A stretch of DNA of 64,000 nucleotides from UBA2136 sp047635695 (GCA_047635695.1 JBLILN010000004.1:53197-117196), one strand, 5' to 3'; positions 54,826 through 64,000 are shown, counted from the first letter of the stretch. Translations and numbers: made by a program. Notes: a model not told the origin generated them from the letters alone.

Positions 54826-56919
54826 ATGTATAACCACAAAATACTATTCAGCGCATTTTGCGTATCTACTTTTCTAAGTACGAACATACAGGCACAAGAA
54901 ACAACGAAATTAGACGAAGTCTTCGTTCTGGCGCCAGCGCCAATAGCGACAACACCAGCAATAAATTCATATAAAATGAATGGTTTAACACCATCGTCTC
55001 CTTATTCTGATGGTGGCGATTATTTACAGTCGGTACCAGGCATTTCAGCCTCTCGTTTTGGTGGCCATGGCCTCGAACCCTTTATGCGTGGTCAGTCACA
55101 AAATCAGCTGAGTATTATTGCTGATGATGTTTATGTGTTTGGCGGTTGCCCAAATAGAATGGACACACCTTCGTCTTATTTAAGTATCAATTCTTACGAT
55201 GAAATAACGGTGACTAAGGGGTATCAGTCTGTTCTGAACGGACCCGGCGCAACGGGTGGTAGTATTGTTCTTAAGCGTTTAGCACCAGAGCCACTTGCGG
55301 CTCAAAAAATAGCAACGGGTACAGTTGCTGGCGGTTATGACGCCAACAGTGACACGCTAAATACTCAAGCAAATATAACGAGTGCGTACAAAGATGCTTA
55401 TATCCGCGCACATGCTTCCTTTAAAGATGCTGACAATTATAAAGATGGATCGGGCTATGATGTAAGAAGTTCCTTTAATGAACGTATGGGTGGATTAATG
55501 ATAGGTATGACGCCTAAAAATGACCACATAAAATTAAGTTACGACATCAACCGTATAGAAGACGCTTTATTCCCCGGTGCTGGCATGGACAGCCCTCTTT
55601 CAGAGGCTGAAACATTTAAATTTGGCTTTGAGCGTGATTATGACGAAGGATTTGTTCAAAATGTTGACATAAGTGCTTATTCTTCACTTGTGGACCACGT
55701 TATGGACAATTACAGTTTAAGAACACCGGGGGCAATGCTACGCCGTGTCGACTCACAGTCAGATACGCATGGGGGTAAAATTAAAACGGATATAGCCTTC
55801 GATGAGCAAGTTATTACAACGTCTCTCTCGTATAGGTATAACAAGCGTGACGCCGATAGGTTACAAGGTGCCAGCGCAAATAATGTTAACACGCTTCAGT
55901 CTGTTATGTGGCCTGGTATCGTTTCAAATGAAATTGGATTGGCCGCTGAAACAACGTATAAAACTTCTGCCACAGGGCGCGTTATTATTGGCGGACGCTA
56001 CGATTATGTGAATGTAGACTTTAACCGTGCAGACCAAGTTTCTGCCGCCACAGGGTTAAGCGCCAACGACGCCTATACTCAATTTTATGGCTATGGATCA
56101 AGGGAAAAGACAGAGCATAATTTAGGGGGTTTAATTAGGTATGAACAGTATGTGAATGAACATACAAGTGTATTTACAGGTGTAAGTCGCGCCGTGCGTA
56201 CAGCTGATGCGACAGAGCGCGGTTTAGCAAACTGGATGGTGATGATGGGTAATAATATGTCATGGATTGGTAACCCTGAAATACGCCCTGAAAAACACCA
56301 TCAGTTTGATATAGGCTTCAGAAAAAACTTGGAGAAATCTACCTTTACGGCAAGCGCTTATATAAACCATATCAATGACTATATTCTGCGTGATTCTGCA
56401 CGGGGGCAATCAGGCATTTTGATGAATTCGACGGATGCCGATGTTTATCGCAATGTTGACGCACTGTTAATGGGCTTTGAACTTGAAGGGAATTGGAACC
56501 TGTCTCCAAGGTTCAACTTAACGGGGAATATTGCTTATACCTATGGTGAAAATTTAGATGAAAATATGCCTTTGGCTCAAATTACGCCATTACAAGGTTC
56601 TGTCAATTTAGCATGGCAAGCACATGAATATATTGAGGTGAATAATCAACTAAATTGGGCACTTACTCAAACAAGGGTTGATACCGATACGTCTGTAGGG
56701 ACAGGACGCGATATAGGTAAAACAAGCGGCTATGCCACCTTTGATATAAATGCCAAAGTGACAAATTTAGACCCAATAGAATTTACTTTTGGTGTGAGTA
56801 ATTTGTTTGACCAAAACTATGCAAGCCATCTCAATCGTTCCAATATATCAGACCCAACAGAAATACGCGTGAATGAGCCAGGGAGGACATTTTTCCTTCA
56901 AGCGAAGTATACATTCTAA
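54826..56919 (+). CDS. TonB-dependent copper receptor (OprC/NosA-like)
   Basis: 697 aa outer-membrane receptor with signal peptide (1-23), a plug domain and a 22-stranded barrel ending in FLQAKYTF. The plug has the motif GGCPNRMDTPSSYL; Cys108 and Met112 form the C-x3-M copper site known from OprC/NosA. It is set in a cassette with the DUF2946-like gene before it and its own tonB gene after it. GAGG lies 8 nt before ATG. Followed by the terminator at 56936-56962. Confidence 0.9.
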   Translation: MYNHKILFSAFCVSTFLSTNIQAQETTKLDEVFVLAPAPIATTPAINSYKMNGLTPSSPYSDGGDYLQSVPGISASRFGGHGLEPFMRGQSQNQLSIIADDVYVFGGCPNRMDTPSSYLSINSYDEITVTKGYQSVLNGPGATGGSIVLKRLAPEPLAAQKIATGTVAGGYDANSDTLNTQANITSAYKDAYIRAHASFKDADNYKDGSGYDVRSSFNERMGGLMIGMTPKNDHIKLSYDINRIEDALFPGAGMDSPLSEAETFKFGFERDYDEGFVQNVDISAYSSLVDHVMDNYSLRTPGAMLRRVDSQSDTHGGKIKTDIAFDEQVITTSLSYRYNKRDADRLQGASANNVNTLQSVMWPGIVSNEIGLAAETTYKTSATGRVIIGGRYDYVNVDFNRADQVSAATGLSANDAYTQFYGYGSREKTEHNLGGLIRYEQYVNEHTSVFTGVSRAVRTADATERGLANWMVMMGNNMSWIGNPEIRPEKHHQFDIGFRKNLEKSTFTASAYINHINDYILRDSARGQSGILMNSTDADVYRNVDALLMGFELEGNWNLSPRFNLTGNIAYTYGENLDENMPLAQITPLQGSVNLAWQAHEYIEVNNQLNWALTQTRVDTDTSVGTGRDIGKTSGYATFDINAKVTNLDPIEFTFGVSNLFDQNYASHLNRSNISDPTEIRVNEPGRTFFLQAKYTF

Positions 56920-56935
56920 CGTCTATAAACCCCAT

Positions 56936-56962
56936 AAGGGCAGTAACATGCTGCCCTTTATT
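56936..56962 (+). terminator. Rho-independent terminator between receptor and tonB
   Basis: The stem AAGGGCAG/CTGCCCTT with a seven-base loop and a T-rich tail. It may reduce tonB expression relative to the receptor. Confidence 0.8.
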
Positions 56963-56979
56963 TTAAAGTTTTATGTATT

Positions 56980-57612
56980 ATGTTTAATGTTACGCGACTA
57001 AAATATGGGCCATTTTTTATTTCAGTAGTACTGCATATAATGTTGCTATGCTTATTGATCCCGAGTGAGGTAGTAAAGCACACACCTCAAAATCAAATAA
57101 TAAAAGTGACAATGGTCGCACCCACGGTTTTGAAACAACAAGCGAGCGTTGACATTACAACTCAAAGGCAAAGGGAAATACAAAAACAAAAGTCTGCCAA
57201 AAAAGTTAAAATCAAAAAACAAGTTTCAGTTGAAAAACAGGTAACACAAAAAAATAAGGTGAATAAAGGGAATAATAAACAACGTTTAACATCGGGTGTT
57301 ATAAGTAAAAAGTCGGTTCATGATGTGTCGGCTTTTACAAGCCCTTCTGTTGCAAGTCATATCAATAATCCTGCACCACATTATCCTGAGAAAGCACGTT
57401 TAAAAAAACAACAAGGGACTGTCTTATTAAGTGTTGTTGTTCAGCCTAACGGAAAGGTAGAAGATGTTTTGGTGGTAAAGTCTAGTGGTTATATATTGCT
57501 CGATAAGGCGGCACTAAAAACCGTTGTGGGCTGGGAGTTTATACCCGCACAACATAATGGGCGTGATGTTGAATCAATGATACAAATACCCATCACCTTT
57601 AAAACATATTAA
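56980..57612 (+). CDS. tonB: TonB energy-transducing protein
   Basis: 210 aa. N-terminal membrane helix (about 12-28) with the conserved position of a His (VVLHIM), a long Lys/Gln/Val-rich periplasmic linker (40-120), and the C-terminal TonB domain (HYPEKARLKKQQGTVLLSVVVQPNGKVED, then VVGWEFIPA). No exbB/exbD next to it, so it must borrow those. Linker is more Lys/Gln- than Pro-rich. Third gene of the copper-uptake cassette. Confidence 0.88.
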   Translation: MFNVTRLKYGPFFISVVLHIMLLCLLIPSEVVKHTPQNQIIKVTMVAPTVLKQQASVDITTQRQREIQKQKSAKKVKIKKQVSVEKQVTQKNKVNKGNNKQRLTSGVISKKSVHDVSAFTSPSVASHINNPAPHYPEKARLKKQQGTVLLSVVVQPNGKVEDVLVVKSSGYILLDKAALKTVVGWEFIPAQHNGRDVESMIQIPITFKTY

Positions 57613-57665
57613 AAGTCATCGGTTTTATTTAAACCATCATGCGCATGTAGCGCTTTCATTTTTTA

Positions 57666-58715
57666 CTAAAATGAGCCGAAGTGTTTTTTTGTTTTGTTCG
57701 CAAAGGCGACGAGTGAAAGCATAACAGGCACTTCAACCAATACGCCTACAACTGTTGCCAAAGCAGCGCCTGAATGCAGGCCAAACAAACTAATGGCCAC
57801 AGCAACAGCTAATTCAAAGAAGTTTGATGTCCCTATCATGGCTGCTGGCGCAGCAATATTATGCGGCACTTTCCAAAAATATGCCCAGCCATAAGCTATA
57901 ATAAAAATGCCATAACTTTGTATTAATAATGGGATAGCAATTAAGACAATAATAAAAGGTTTGCTCAGAATTGTTTCTGCTTGAAAAGCAAAAAGTAGAA
58001 TGATGGTTGCCAGTAAGCCGATTACTGAATATGGTTCTAAGTGTTTACAAAACCGTTTTAGTTGCTTTTCACCCTCATCACCTTTTTTAAGGTACTGACG
58101 TGTTATGTAACCAGCTATTAACGGTGTGACAACATATAAAACAACGGATAATAATAACGTTTCCCATGGCACTATAATATCTGTTACACCGAGTAAAAAT
58201 GCTGCGATGGGGGCAAAGGCAAATATCATAATAATGTCATTGATAGAAACTTGAACAAGCGTATAAGCGGGGTCACCTTTTGTTAACTGGCTCCATACAA
58301 ACACCATGGCTGTGCAAGGCGCAACACCAAGTAAAATCATACCGGCTATATATTCTTGCGCTGTATCTGCGGGCACTAAGCCAGCAAATACATATTTAAA
58401 AAATAAAACACCCAAAAACGCCATGGTAAAAGGCTTAACAAGCCAATTTACAACTAAAGTAATACACAGGCCTTTGGGGCGTTTACCAAGGTCTTTTAAG
58501 CTAGAAAAATCAACTTGAACCATCATAGGGTAAATCATTATCCAAATAAGAAAGGCGATGATAAAATTAACGTTGGCATATTCAATGCGCGCAATTGTTT
58601 GCAATACACTGGGTATAAACACGCCAAGCGTAATACCAATAACAATGCACAGTGCAACCCATACAGAAAGATATCGTCCAAAAAAACCTAGTGGTGATTG
58701 TTTTATTTCAGCCAT
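57666..58715 (-). CDS. arsB: Arsenite efflux transporter (ACR3 family)
   Basis: 349 aa with ten membrane helices. ACR3 signatures: MIYPMMVQVDFSSL, VAPCTAMVFVWSQLTKGDPAYTL with the essential Cys, and GTSNFFELAVAVAISLFG. It exports arsenite and, in relatives, antimonite. No arsC or arsR gene is attached; the only ArsR-type regulator nearby is of the SqrR kind. The symbol is used loosely (acr3 is an alternative). Converges with tonB. Confidence 0.88.
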   Translation of the reverse strand: MAEIKQSPLGFFGRYLSVWVALCIVIGITLGVFIPSVLQTIARIEYANVNFIIAFLIWIMIYPMMVQVDFSSLKDLGKRPKGLCITLVVNWLVKPFTMAFLGVLFFKYVFAGLVPADTAQEYIAGMILLGVAPCTAMVFVWSQLTKGDPAYTLVQVSINDIIMIFAFAPIAAFLLGVTDIIVPWETLLLSVVLYVVTPLIAGYITRQYLKKGDEGEKQLKRFCKHLEPYSVIGLLATIILLFAFQAETILSKPFIIVLIAIPLLIQSYGIFIIAYGWAYFWKVPHNIAAPAAMIGTSNFFELAVAVAISLFGLHSGAALATVVGVLVEVPVMLSLVAFANKTKKHFGSF

Positions 58716-59316
58716 CGTTTGAATTATTTTTTAATAGTTTAAGTATTGTCTCAGGTTATAATAAATAGAGGTAAAATGTAACTAATAAGTTTTGAGTACC
58801 TTAACCTTACCTACAAAAAATCTATAATATCAAAGGGTTTTTGTGAGACAACAATGCATCCATCGAAACCGCAAGGGTACACGCCACCAATAGTTATAGG
58901 ATGTTTTAATGTGTTTTTAAAGAATGGTGCAGCTTCAGGGTAGCTACCCGAAACTTTTATTGTTATAAATCAACAAGTAACAGCAAGCACACAACATTTT
59001 CGATAAGTTCTACAACCACAAGGTAGCGCACTGAACACGAAATTTTAATCCACAGAAAACTTGCTTCTGTGTAAGTACATGAGTGGCTAGTTTAGTGTCA
59101 AAGGTAAAGGCTAATTCAGTGTGCTTATTTAGCACCTTTAAAGTCTTTGCATGTTATACATTTATTAGTACTTATTTCATAAACATTATCAGTAAACAGG
59201 TTGTAACGATACTTGTCTTTACTTATGGTCTGCGCTTCTATTCTAAGCGATATATTATCTATAATTGCTTTGAATTTTTTATGTAGTATATGAGCAGCTA
59301 GCTTTCTAGGATTTGG
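58716..59316. other. Gene-poor region, nothing convincing
   Basis: 601 nt. It holds a 12-base perfect palindrome (GGGTAGCTACCC, 58938-58949) and a small hairpin (CACAGAA/TTCTGTG, about 59051-59071), but no gene with good start signals. A 67-codon open frame at 59083-59286 (plus) has odd composition and no binding site and is judged spurious. Confidence 0.5.
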
Positions 59317-60307
59317 TCAATTGTAACGGTTGTTAAACCTTTGCCCAATGAACGCCTCCATAAAAGCAAGTTCTCTAGGATCGATATTATTGCCGCGAGA
59401 TGGTAGTTTTTTACCGTACACGTTTGCCCATGTCATAAGCATAGTTTTTATATATCCTTCACGAACAACACCGTTTTTTTTCAGCATCGGCCACAAGTAA
59501 AGTGACTGTACTACGAAGCTTAGGGTTTTTGCTCAGTGAGATATGTAAATCTGGTAAATGTCCGTAACCTCGTAATGTAGGCAATTTTAAAACATCCCAA
59601 CTCATATTGTATTTTGCTACATACTGTGTATTTGTAAGGTCGAAATCTGGCCAAACATTAATGTACATATAATTTTTACCTTTGCCAATAACCGTGCCAA
59701 TAGCTGATATAACAGATGTATTGCTTTCAATATTTTCGGGCACGTTTTTAAGTTTAATTTCCTTTATGTTTTTTTCGTTCAAAAGAAATAGTTCTGACTT
59801 ATCAACTTTGGCGTTCAAGTTTTTGTCATGCCATAATTTTAGGTTATTCCATTGAGCATCTAGTTTGTTTATTACAAGGTCTCTGTTTGTATCTAATCCT
59901 TTTAAGTATGCTGCAGTACTGTCTTTTGATGTTGAGAACAATTCACCCGTATCATTTGCCTTGCCATCGTTATTACGATCTAAAAACAATATGTGTCCTG
60001 ATTTAGGCCATGACGTTTTATTAGAGAAATCACTTCGACGCAAATTAAAGTAGGTTTTTGTTTCATTAATATGAATAAGTTCAATACCTTTTAAATCTAG
60101 ATCTAAAACAATAAATGATACATCACCTTTATCTGTGAGGTCAGCTCGTACTTGACCTACGTCAGCCACCCACTTTTTGTAATCTCCATGTATTGTTAGT
60201 ACTCGAACATAATGCCCAACAACGCCTTCGCCAAGGTAGAAAAACTGCGATAAACCAGCGTAAATAATAAGAATCGAAGACCAAACTATAAACTTTATAT
60301 TGCCCAA
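59317..60307 (-). pseudogene. EF-hand-like calcium-binding secreted protein, broken by a frameshift in an A8 run
   Basis: The main frame (59459-60307, 282 aa) starts with a signal anchor (about 7-24) and has calcium-loop motifs LDRNNDGKANDTGELF and LDTNRDLVINKLDAQ, then LWHDKNLNAKVDKSELF, the block found in long RTX-type proteins, followed by GYGHLPDLHISLS. It stops early after VTLLVADAE. Removing one A from the T8/A8 run at 59474-59481 continues the frame as KNGVVREGYIKTMLMTWA, then NNIDPRELAFMEAF to the stop at 59317, which is exactly the family's usual C-terminus. So one base has been gained there, by mutation, slippage or sequencing error. Confidence 0.75.
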
Positions 60308-60621
60308 AATAATATACCCTTAAATATCAATTTAATATGTTAACTTATAATGCTCACATTGGACTATTTTCAAATTAAACCAACAACATCTAACCCTATA
60401 CTTTATACACTTACTGTTATAGTACAGAGCATTAATTGTAAAAACAACATCTTAGTACAACCTATTCGCACAAGGTCTTCGCCGCTCATAAAACGAAGGG
60501 GCCATTAAAGGTATAGAAAACTAGGTTGTTATATTTAAGCTGTTCTGTGAAAGCACTGAATGAAATTCATTGTAAGAACCATTATACGCCTTTTTAGCGA
60601 AAATGTCAATTTACTTAAGAA
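60308..60621. other. Intergenic region upstream of the frameshifted gene
   Basis: 314 nt, AT-rich. No gene or clear terminator seen; it should hold the promoter of the minus-strand gene. Confidence 0.45.
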
Positions 60622-60707
60622 TGGTGCCGGGGGGGGGACTCGAACCCCCACATACAAAGTATACTGGATTTTGAATCCAGCGCGTCTACCAATTCCGCCA
60701 CCCCGGC
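60622..60707 (-). tRNA. tRNA-Leu (CAA anticodon)
   Basis: Minus strand cloverleaf: acceptor GCCGGGG/CCCCGGC, D-arm GGCGGAATTGGTAGACGC, anticodon stem CTGGA-TT-CAA-AA-TCCAG, class II variable arm, T-arm GGGGGTTCGAGTCCCCC, A discriminator and encoded CCA. It reads UUG codons. Nine consecutive G on the plus strand come from adjoining T-stem and acceptor. Confidence 0.97.
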
Positions 60708-61017
60708 AAGGGATTGTGAATAATCAGGCATAAAATGCGCTAAAACTTACATTTTGGCAAGTAATTTATTAAAAATGTCTTTTATGTCACTTGTCGTACC
60801 CTTCTTTGCCTTTCCTGTATGTTGTGCGTGAGCAAGCTTAACTGTAGGGCGCGTATTGTTTTTTTGTGACTATTTCAGACAAGTTTAATATGTTCCCTTA
60901 TGTAGATTGTTTGAAATATCGACATAGTATGTCTATAATTAGAGAGGTATGATTTGTGTGTCATCGTATAAGTAAGGTGTGCAACGACTTAGTAATAAAG
61001 TAAAGGTCAGGGATATA
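60708..61017. other. Divergent intergenic region (tRNA-Leu / giant repeat protein)
   Basis: 310 nt. A candidate -35 TTGCCA for the tRNA lies on the minus strand, with no good -10. AGGG sits 5 nt before the ATG of the repeat gene. No other feature seen. Confidence 0.4.
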
Positions 61018-64000
61018 ATGAGGTTTTTAACACTCTTAGGCGTAGTTCTATTAGGGGCAACCATTTCGATGGAGGCCTACGCCCAACAACGTTTCTTTAC
61101 ACTTTCAGGCGGTAGTAGGGGCGATACTGCCAATGCAAAGCATGAATCACAAATAAGTGAGCTAGGCTCTCGCGCTGATGCACGAGACGGCTGTGGTGCT
61201 TCTGGTATGCTTTATGGTAAAGGCGGTGATGGTACGCGTCACGCTAAAAACAATGGTAGTGGCTGTATAGAAGGCTTTAAGATAGATGCGGATGGGCACG
61301 TCGCTATCACGGGTGACGCTATTGTAGACGGAAATGTTGTGATCGGTGGAAAGAATGTACAATCCCATGCATTGTCAGAAGCTTTAACATGTTCCGATAA
61401 CGAAAAACTGACATGGTCGGGAAGTACATGGTCATGCAACTTAGAAGCAGACCCTAAAGTAGGTACGCTAAGTACAGGTAAATGGTGTGCTGAAAGTGGC
61501 GGCCAAATTGTTTGTAACCAAGACAAACCAAGTAATGACCTTGAAATGGACCTTGCTCTTGATGACGCTTTAGTAAATGGCGTGCGTGACTTTGCGCGTA
61601 AAGACGGCACTTTAGCCTCTTGCCAAGGTGGTGAAATTTTAATTGCCGACGGTTCAACACTTAAATGTGTATCACTTGATACTGTTGCTGCAGGTACATT
61701 GGTACTCGATGACCTTTCTGACGTGAACACTGGCTTACCTTCAACGGAAGATCTTTTGTACTTTAACGGTTCAAGTTGGACTTCTGGTAAAATTGTAGAG
61801 ACTTTTGCTAAGGCGCCTGTTGACGCTTTAACAGCTGGGCGTTGCCAGCTCGGTGAAGTTATCACTTATGATGGTGATCAGCTCGTTTGTGTGTCCGATA
61901 TTGGTGGTCCAGGCGATTCACTTATTCTTGATGATATGGCCGATGTTTCAGGCACATCTTCAGCGACAGCAACAAATATTATGACTTTCGATGGTCAATA
62001 CTGGAAAGCAGATGCCGAACGTGACTTAACTGTGAGCGACTGGGCCAAAATTGCAAACCCTATTGCAAATTTAACGTCTGGGCAGTGTGAGGCTGGTTAT
62101 ATATTGAGCTATGATGGTACACAGTTAATCTGTGTGGCCGATGCGGGTGGTCTAGCCGATCCAACAAGCATTACTGAGATGAGCGATGTGAGTATTACAG
62201 GCGCTGTAAATAATGAAATTTTAGCATACCAAAGCGGTGTGTGGGTAAACCAAACGGAAACAGACCCAAATGTACAGGCATTTGCACGTACAGCAAACCC
62301 TATTCCAACTTGTGCGGCGGATAACATTTTAACTTCTGATGGCACAAGTTTAAGCTGTGTGGCCGATGCTGGTTCTGCAGCTGACGGTATTAGCCTTGAT
62401 GATTTATCTGATGTGAGTATTACAACACCTGCAAATCATGACATGGTTATTTATGACGGTACAGGTTTTGTCAATAAAGGCTCTGCAGTTTGTGCGGGTG
62501 GTGAAGTTTTAACATACAATGGTACAATATTTTCATGTGTTAATGTTGCAAGCAGTGGCTTGTGGACAAACAATACAACATATATAAGCCGCGGTAGCGC
62601 ACATGTTGTTAACGACGCACAAGCTTTACCAGCAGCCTTAACAGGTGCAGGTACAAGACAAGTTTGGTATCCAAATAAATACGCTTTTCGTGCTGGTGAA
62701 GTAACAGGTGCAGAATGGGATGATGTGAATATTGGTGGCCGTTCAACGGCGTTTGGTTATAACACCGTTGCTGCTGGTTATGCTTCATTTGCTGCTGGTG
62801 CAAGTAACAATGCCACGGGTGATCGATCTGTTGCCATGGGTGGTGGTTATGGTACAGCTTCGGGTGATTCCTCTATCGCTCTTGGTTTAAGCACAAGTTC
62901 TTTTGATATCACAAGGGATAATGTGATGGGTATTATAGGTGGATCTGTCGGTATTGGTACGGTTAATCCTGGTGCGGCCTTAGAAGTTTCGGGTACGATT
63001 ATTATCTCCAATGGCGGCGAAGTGTGTAACGCGGCTCTTGAAGGTGCTATACGTTATATTAGCGGTAGCATTGAAATTTGTGACGGTACTTCTTGGAGTG
63101 GTATTTCTGCTGGTTCGGTTGACTGGTACAGTATTACATCTATGCCAACAGGTGTGACTGATATTAGTAACACAGCGCTTACAACCGCTGAATTACAGCA
63201 ATTACAAAATATTGATGCGACAACTATTAGTGCAACACAGTTTGGCTACTTAGGTGCCATGGATCAAGGGGTTGCTACAACAGACAGCGTGACATTTGCC
63301 GATGTCAGTTCGACAGGTACGTTAAATATTTCTGGTGCTTCAAATCTCAATACGCTTATCACGTCTGGTGACAGTACAATTGGTGGTACACTGACGGTTG
63401 TCGGTTCATTGAATGTTAGTGGTACACAAACAATTGACGGTGTTATATTCGCTGGCGGTGGTATGGAAGCCGCAGGTAATATAAGTGCGACAACATTTAC
63501 AGGTGACGGTTCACTGTTGACAGATGTAACAGCTTCGAGTGCGGACTGGTATGGCCTAACAAATATCCCAACAGGTGTAGACGCCATTAGTAACACGGCA
63601 CTTGATACAGCTGAGCTACAACAACTGCAAAACATTGATGGTACAATAATAGGTGCGACCCAATTTGGTTACCTTGGTGCCATGGATCAGTCGGTATCGA
63701 CAACATCGGACGTAACATTTGCACATATTACAGCGAACGATGTTTCTGTCACGGGTGACGTGTCGGTAATAGGCCGTTTTGACGTGGCTGATATTTCAGC
63801 GACAGGTACCATTCAAGCGAACGCCTTCATTGGTGACGGTTCTGGGCTGACAGATGTTGTTGCCACGTCTATTACAATTGGCCTTAATGACTTAACGGAC
63901 GCCATTAATGATGAGTCTAGCCTGTTTATGGGGACGAATGCGGGTATGAATGATAATGGAACTTTCAATAGTAATACAGGTGTTGGTGGTTATGTTTTAA
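61018..64000 (+). CDS. Giant secreted repeat protein / trimeric-adhesin-like (3' end beyond window)
   Basis: 994 codons visible with no stop. Signal peptide MRFLTLLGVVLLGATISMEAYAQ (residues about 1-24; AYA-Q cleavage). Then six C-x14-C modules (Cys at about 125/140, 202/217, 276/291, 357/372, 432/447 and 492/507), each with a G-E/x-L-T-Y-D-G-T-like core and mostly spaced about 75 residues. From about 560 come YadA-head-like repeats (STAFGYNTVAAG, SFAAGASNNATG, SVAMGGG, SIALG). From about 700 come repeats of 141 residues (DWY...PTGV..ISNTAL.TAELQQLQNID). The end resembles tail-fibre/adhesin stalks. Function: surface adhesion or filament, inferred from architecture. Confidence 0.85.
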   Translation, partial: MRFLTLLGVVLLGATISMEAYAQQRFFTLSGGSRGDTANAKHESQISELGSRADARDGCGASGMLYGKGGDGTRHAKNNGSGCIEGFKIDADGHVAITGDAIVDGNVVIGGKNVQSHALSEALTCSDNEKLTWSGSTWSCNLEADPKVGTLSTGKWCAESGGQIVCNQDKPSNDLEMDLALDDALVNGVRDFARKDGTLASCQGGEILIADGSTLKCVSLDTVAAGTLVLDDLSDVNTGLPSTEDLLYFNGSSWTSGKIVETFAKAPVDALTAGRCQLGEVITYDGDQLVCVSDIGGPGDSLILDDMADVSGTSSATATNIMTFDGQYWKADAERDLTVSDWAKIANPIANLTSGQCEAGYILSYDGTQLICVADAGGLADPTSITEMSDVSITGAVNNEILAYQSGVWVNQTETDPNVQAFARTANPIPTCAADNILTSDGTSLSCVADAGSAADGISLDDLSDVSITTPANHDMVIYDGTGFVNKGSAVCAGGEVLTYNGTIFSCVNVASSGLWTNNTTYISRGSAHVVNDAQALPAALTGAGTRQVWYPNKYAFRAGEVTGAEWDDVNIGGRSTAFGYNTVAAGYASFAAGASNNATGDRSVAMGGGYGTASGDSSIALGLSTSSFDITRDNVMGIIGGSVGIGTVNPGAALEVSGTIIISNGGEVCNAALEGAIRYISGSIEICDGTSWSGISAGSVDWYSITSMPTGVTDISNTALTTAELQQLQNIDATTISATQFGYLGAMDQGVATTDSVTFADVSSTGTLNISGASNLNTLITSGDSTIGGTLTVVGSLNVSGTQTIDGVIFAGGGMEAAGNISATTFTGDGSLLTDVTASSADWYGLTNIPTGVDAISNTALDTAELQQLQNIDGTIIGATQFGYLGAMDQSVSTTSDVTFAHITANDVSVTGDVSVIGRFDVADISATGTIQANAFIGDGSGLTDVVATSITIGLNDLTDAINDESSLFMGTNAGMNDNGTFNSNTGVGGYVL
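61390..62538 (+). repeat. Six C-x14-C modules in the giant protein
   Basis: Codon positions of first Cys: 61390, 61621, 61843, 62086, 62311 and 62491. Each module has 14 residues between Cys, with a variable L-x-x-D/N/S-G core, separated by a linker holding D-L-x-D-V-S/T. They look like disulfide-closed loops. Confidence 0.8.
63121..63870 (+). repeat. 141-residue tandem repeats in the giant protein
   Basis: The segment starting DWYSITSMPTGV (63121) recurs as DWYGLTNIPTGV at 63544, 423 nt later, and each ends near GDGSxLTDVxAxS (63502 and 63832). The second copy is shorter, so the array is decaying or variable. Confidence 0.75.

Noticed and set aside
59083..59286. 67-codon plus-strand open frame
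   Set aside because: No ribosome-binding site, Phe/Ile/Tyr/Cys-rich composition typical of random AT-rich sequence, no recognisable domain.
59474..59481. Programmed -1 ribosomal frameshift on the A-run
   Set aside because: A -1 shift here runs into a stop within about ten codons; the frame that restores the family C-terminus needs a skipped base (+1 or a slipped transcript).
61162..63635. Minus-strand open frames opposite the giant repeat protein
   Set aside because: The plus frame is open for 994 codons, starts with a signal peptide and carries ordered repeats; the minus frames are its shadows.
61390..63870. CRISPR array from repeated DNA at the window end
   Set aside because: The repeats are coding, imperfect, 75-141 codons long and in frame; no short direct repeats with unique spacers.

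Overview
The window looks like the chromosome of an AT-rich alphaproteobacterium with two membranes. It has LolA, lipoprotein signal peptides, a type V autotransporter and TonB-dependent uptake. The neighbourhoods rsmB-rpe, ftsK/lolA and cmk-rpsA-sppA-ihfB-lapA are familiar from alpha- and other proteobacteria, and the ArsR regulator is of the BigR/SqrR kind common in Alphaproteobacteria. I cannot name the order. Nearly all genes look native and housekeeping. I see no insertion sequence, no prophage core genes and no CRISPR array.

Layout. 1-8.9 kb is a surface-polysaccharide region: a WecA/WbpL-like phosphoglycosyltransferase (cut by the window edge), an atypical SDR, a WbuB-like glycosyltransferase, a membrane-anchored protein, a heparinase II/III-family protein, NhaA, and UDP-GlcNAc 2-epimerase (wecB). 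8.9-19 kb holds rpe, rsmB, a secreted unknown, fxsA, a large PAS/GAF/GGDEF/EAL protein overlapping phenylalanine hydroxylase by one base, a metallo-beta-lactamase-fold phosphodiesterase, lolA and an esterase. ftsK (19-21 kb) is followed by a 938-residue autotransporter (21.5-24.3 kb), then a lipoprotein hydrolase and an AsmA-like protein. At 26-31.6 kb are a stripped-down ClpX-like ATPase, an RhlE-type helicase, an unknown enzyme-like protein and two DUF805-like membrane proteins.

31.7-36.2 kb is the cmk-rpsA-sppA-ihfB-lapA-DUF1499 run. It is followed by tRNA-Ser(GGA) and a compact serB-serA-serC operon that encodes the whole phosphorylated serine pathway. 39.4-50 kb carries an orphan HExxH protein, pepN, slyD, a second RsmB-type methyltransferase with a histone-like tail, dsbB, dut and an SPFH protein. 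50-58.7 kb carries a lipoprotein, an Hsp33 that has lost most of its zinc ligands, a TetR regulator, a YeeE/YedE pair facing a persulfide-sensor-type ArsR, a copper-uptake cassette (DUF2946-like protein, OprC/NosA-like receptor, TonB) and an ACR3 arsenite exporter.

The last 5 kb is gene-poor. It holds a frameshifted calcium-binding-repeat gene, tRNA-Leu(CAA), and the first 994 codons of a giant secreted repeat protein (six C-x14-C modules, YadA-head-like repeats, 141-residue repeats) that runs off the window. The most notable signals are the degenerate Hsp33, the ClpX-like ATPase that keeps an IGF loop but lacks the zinc domain, the orphan HExxH protein, the giant repeat adhesin, and the sulfur/copper/arsenic cluster with its divergent operator region.
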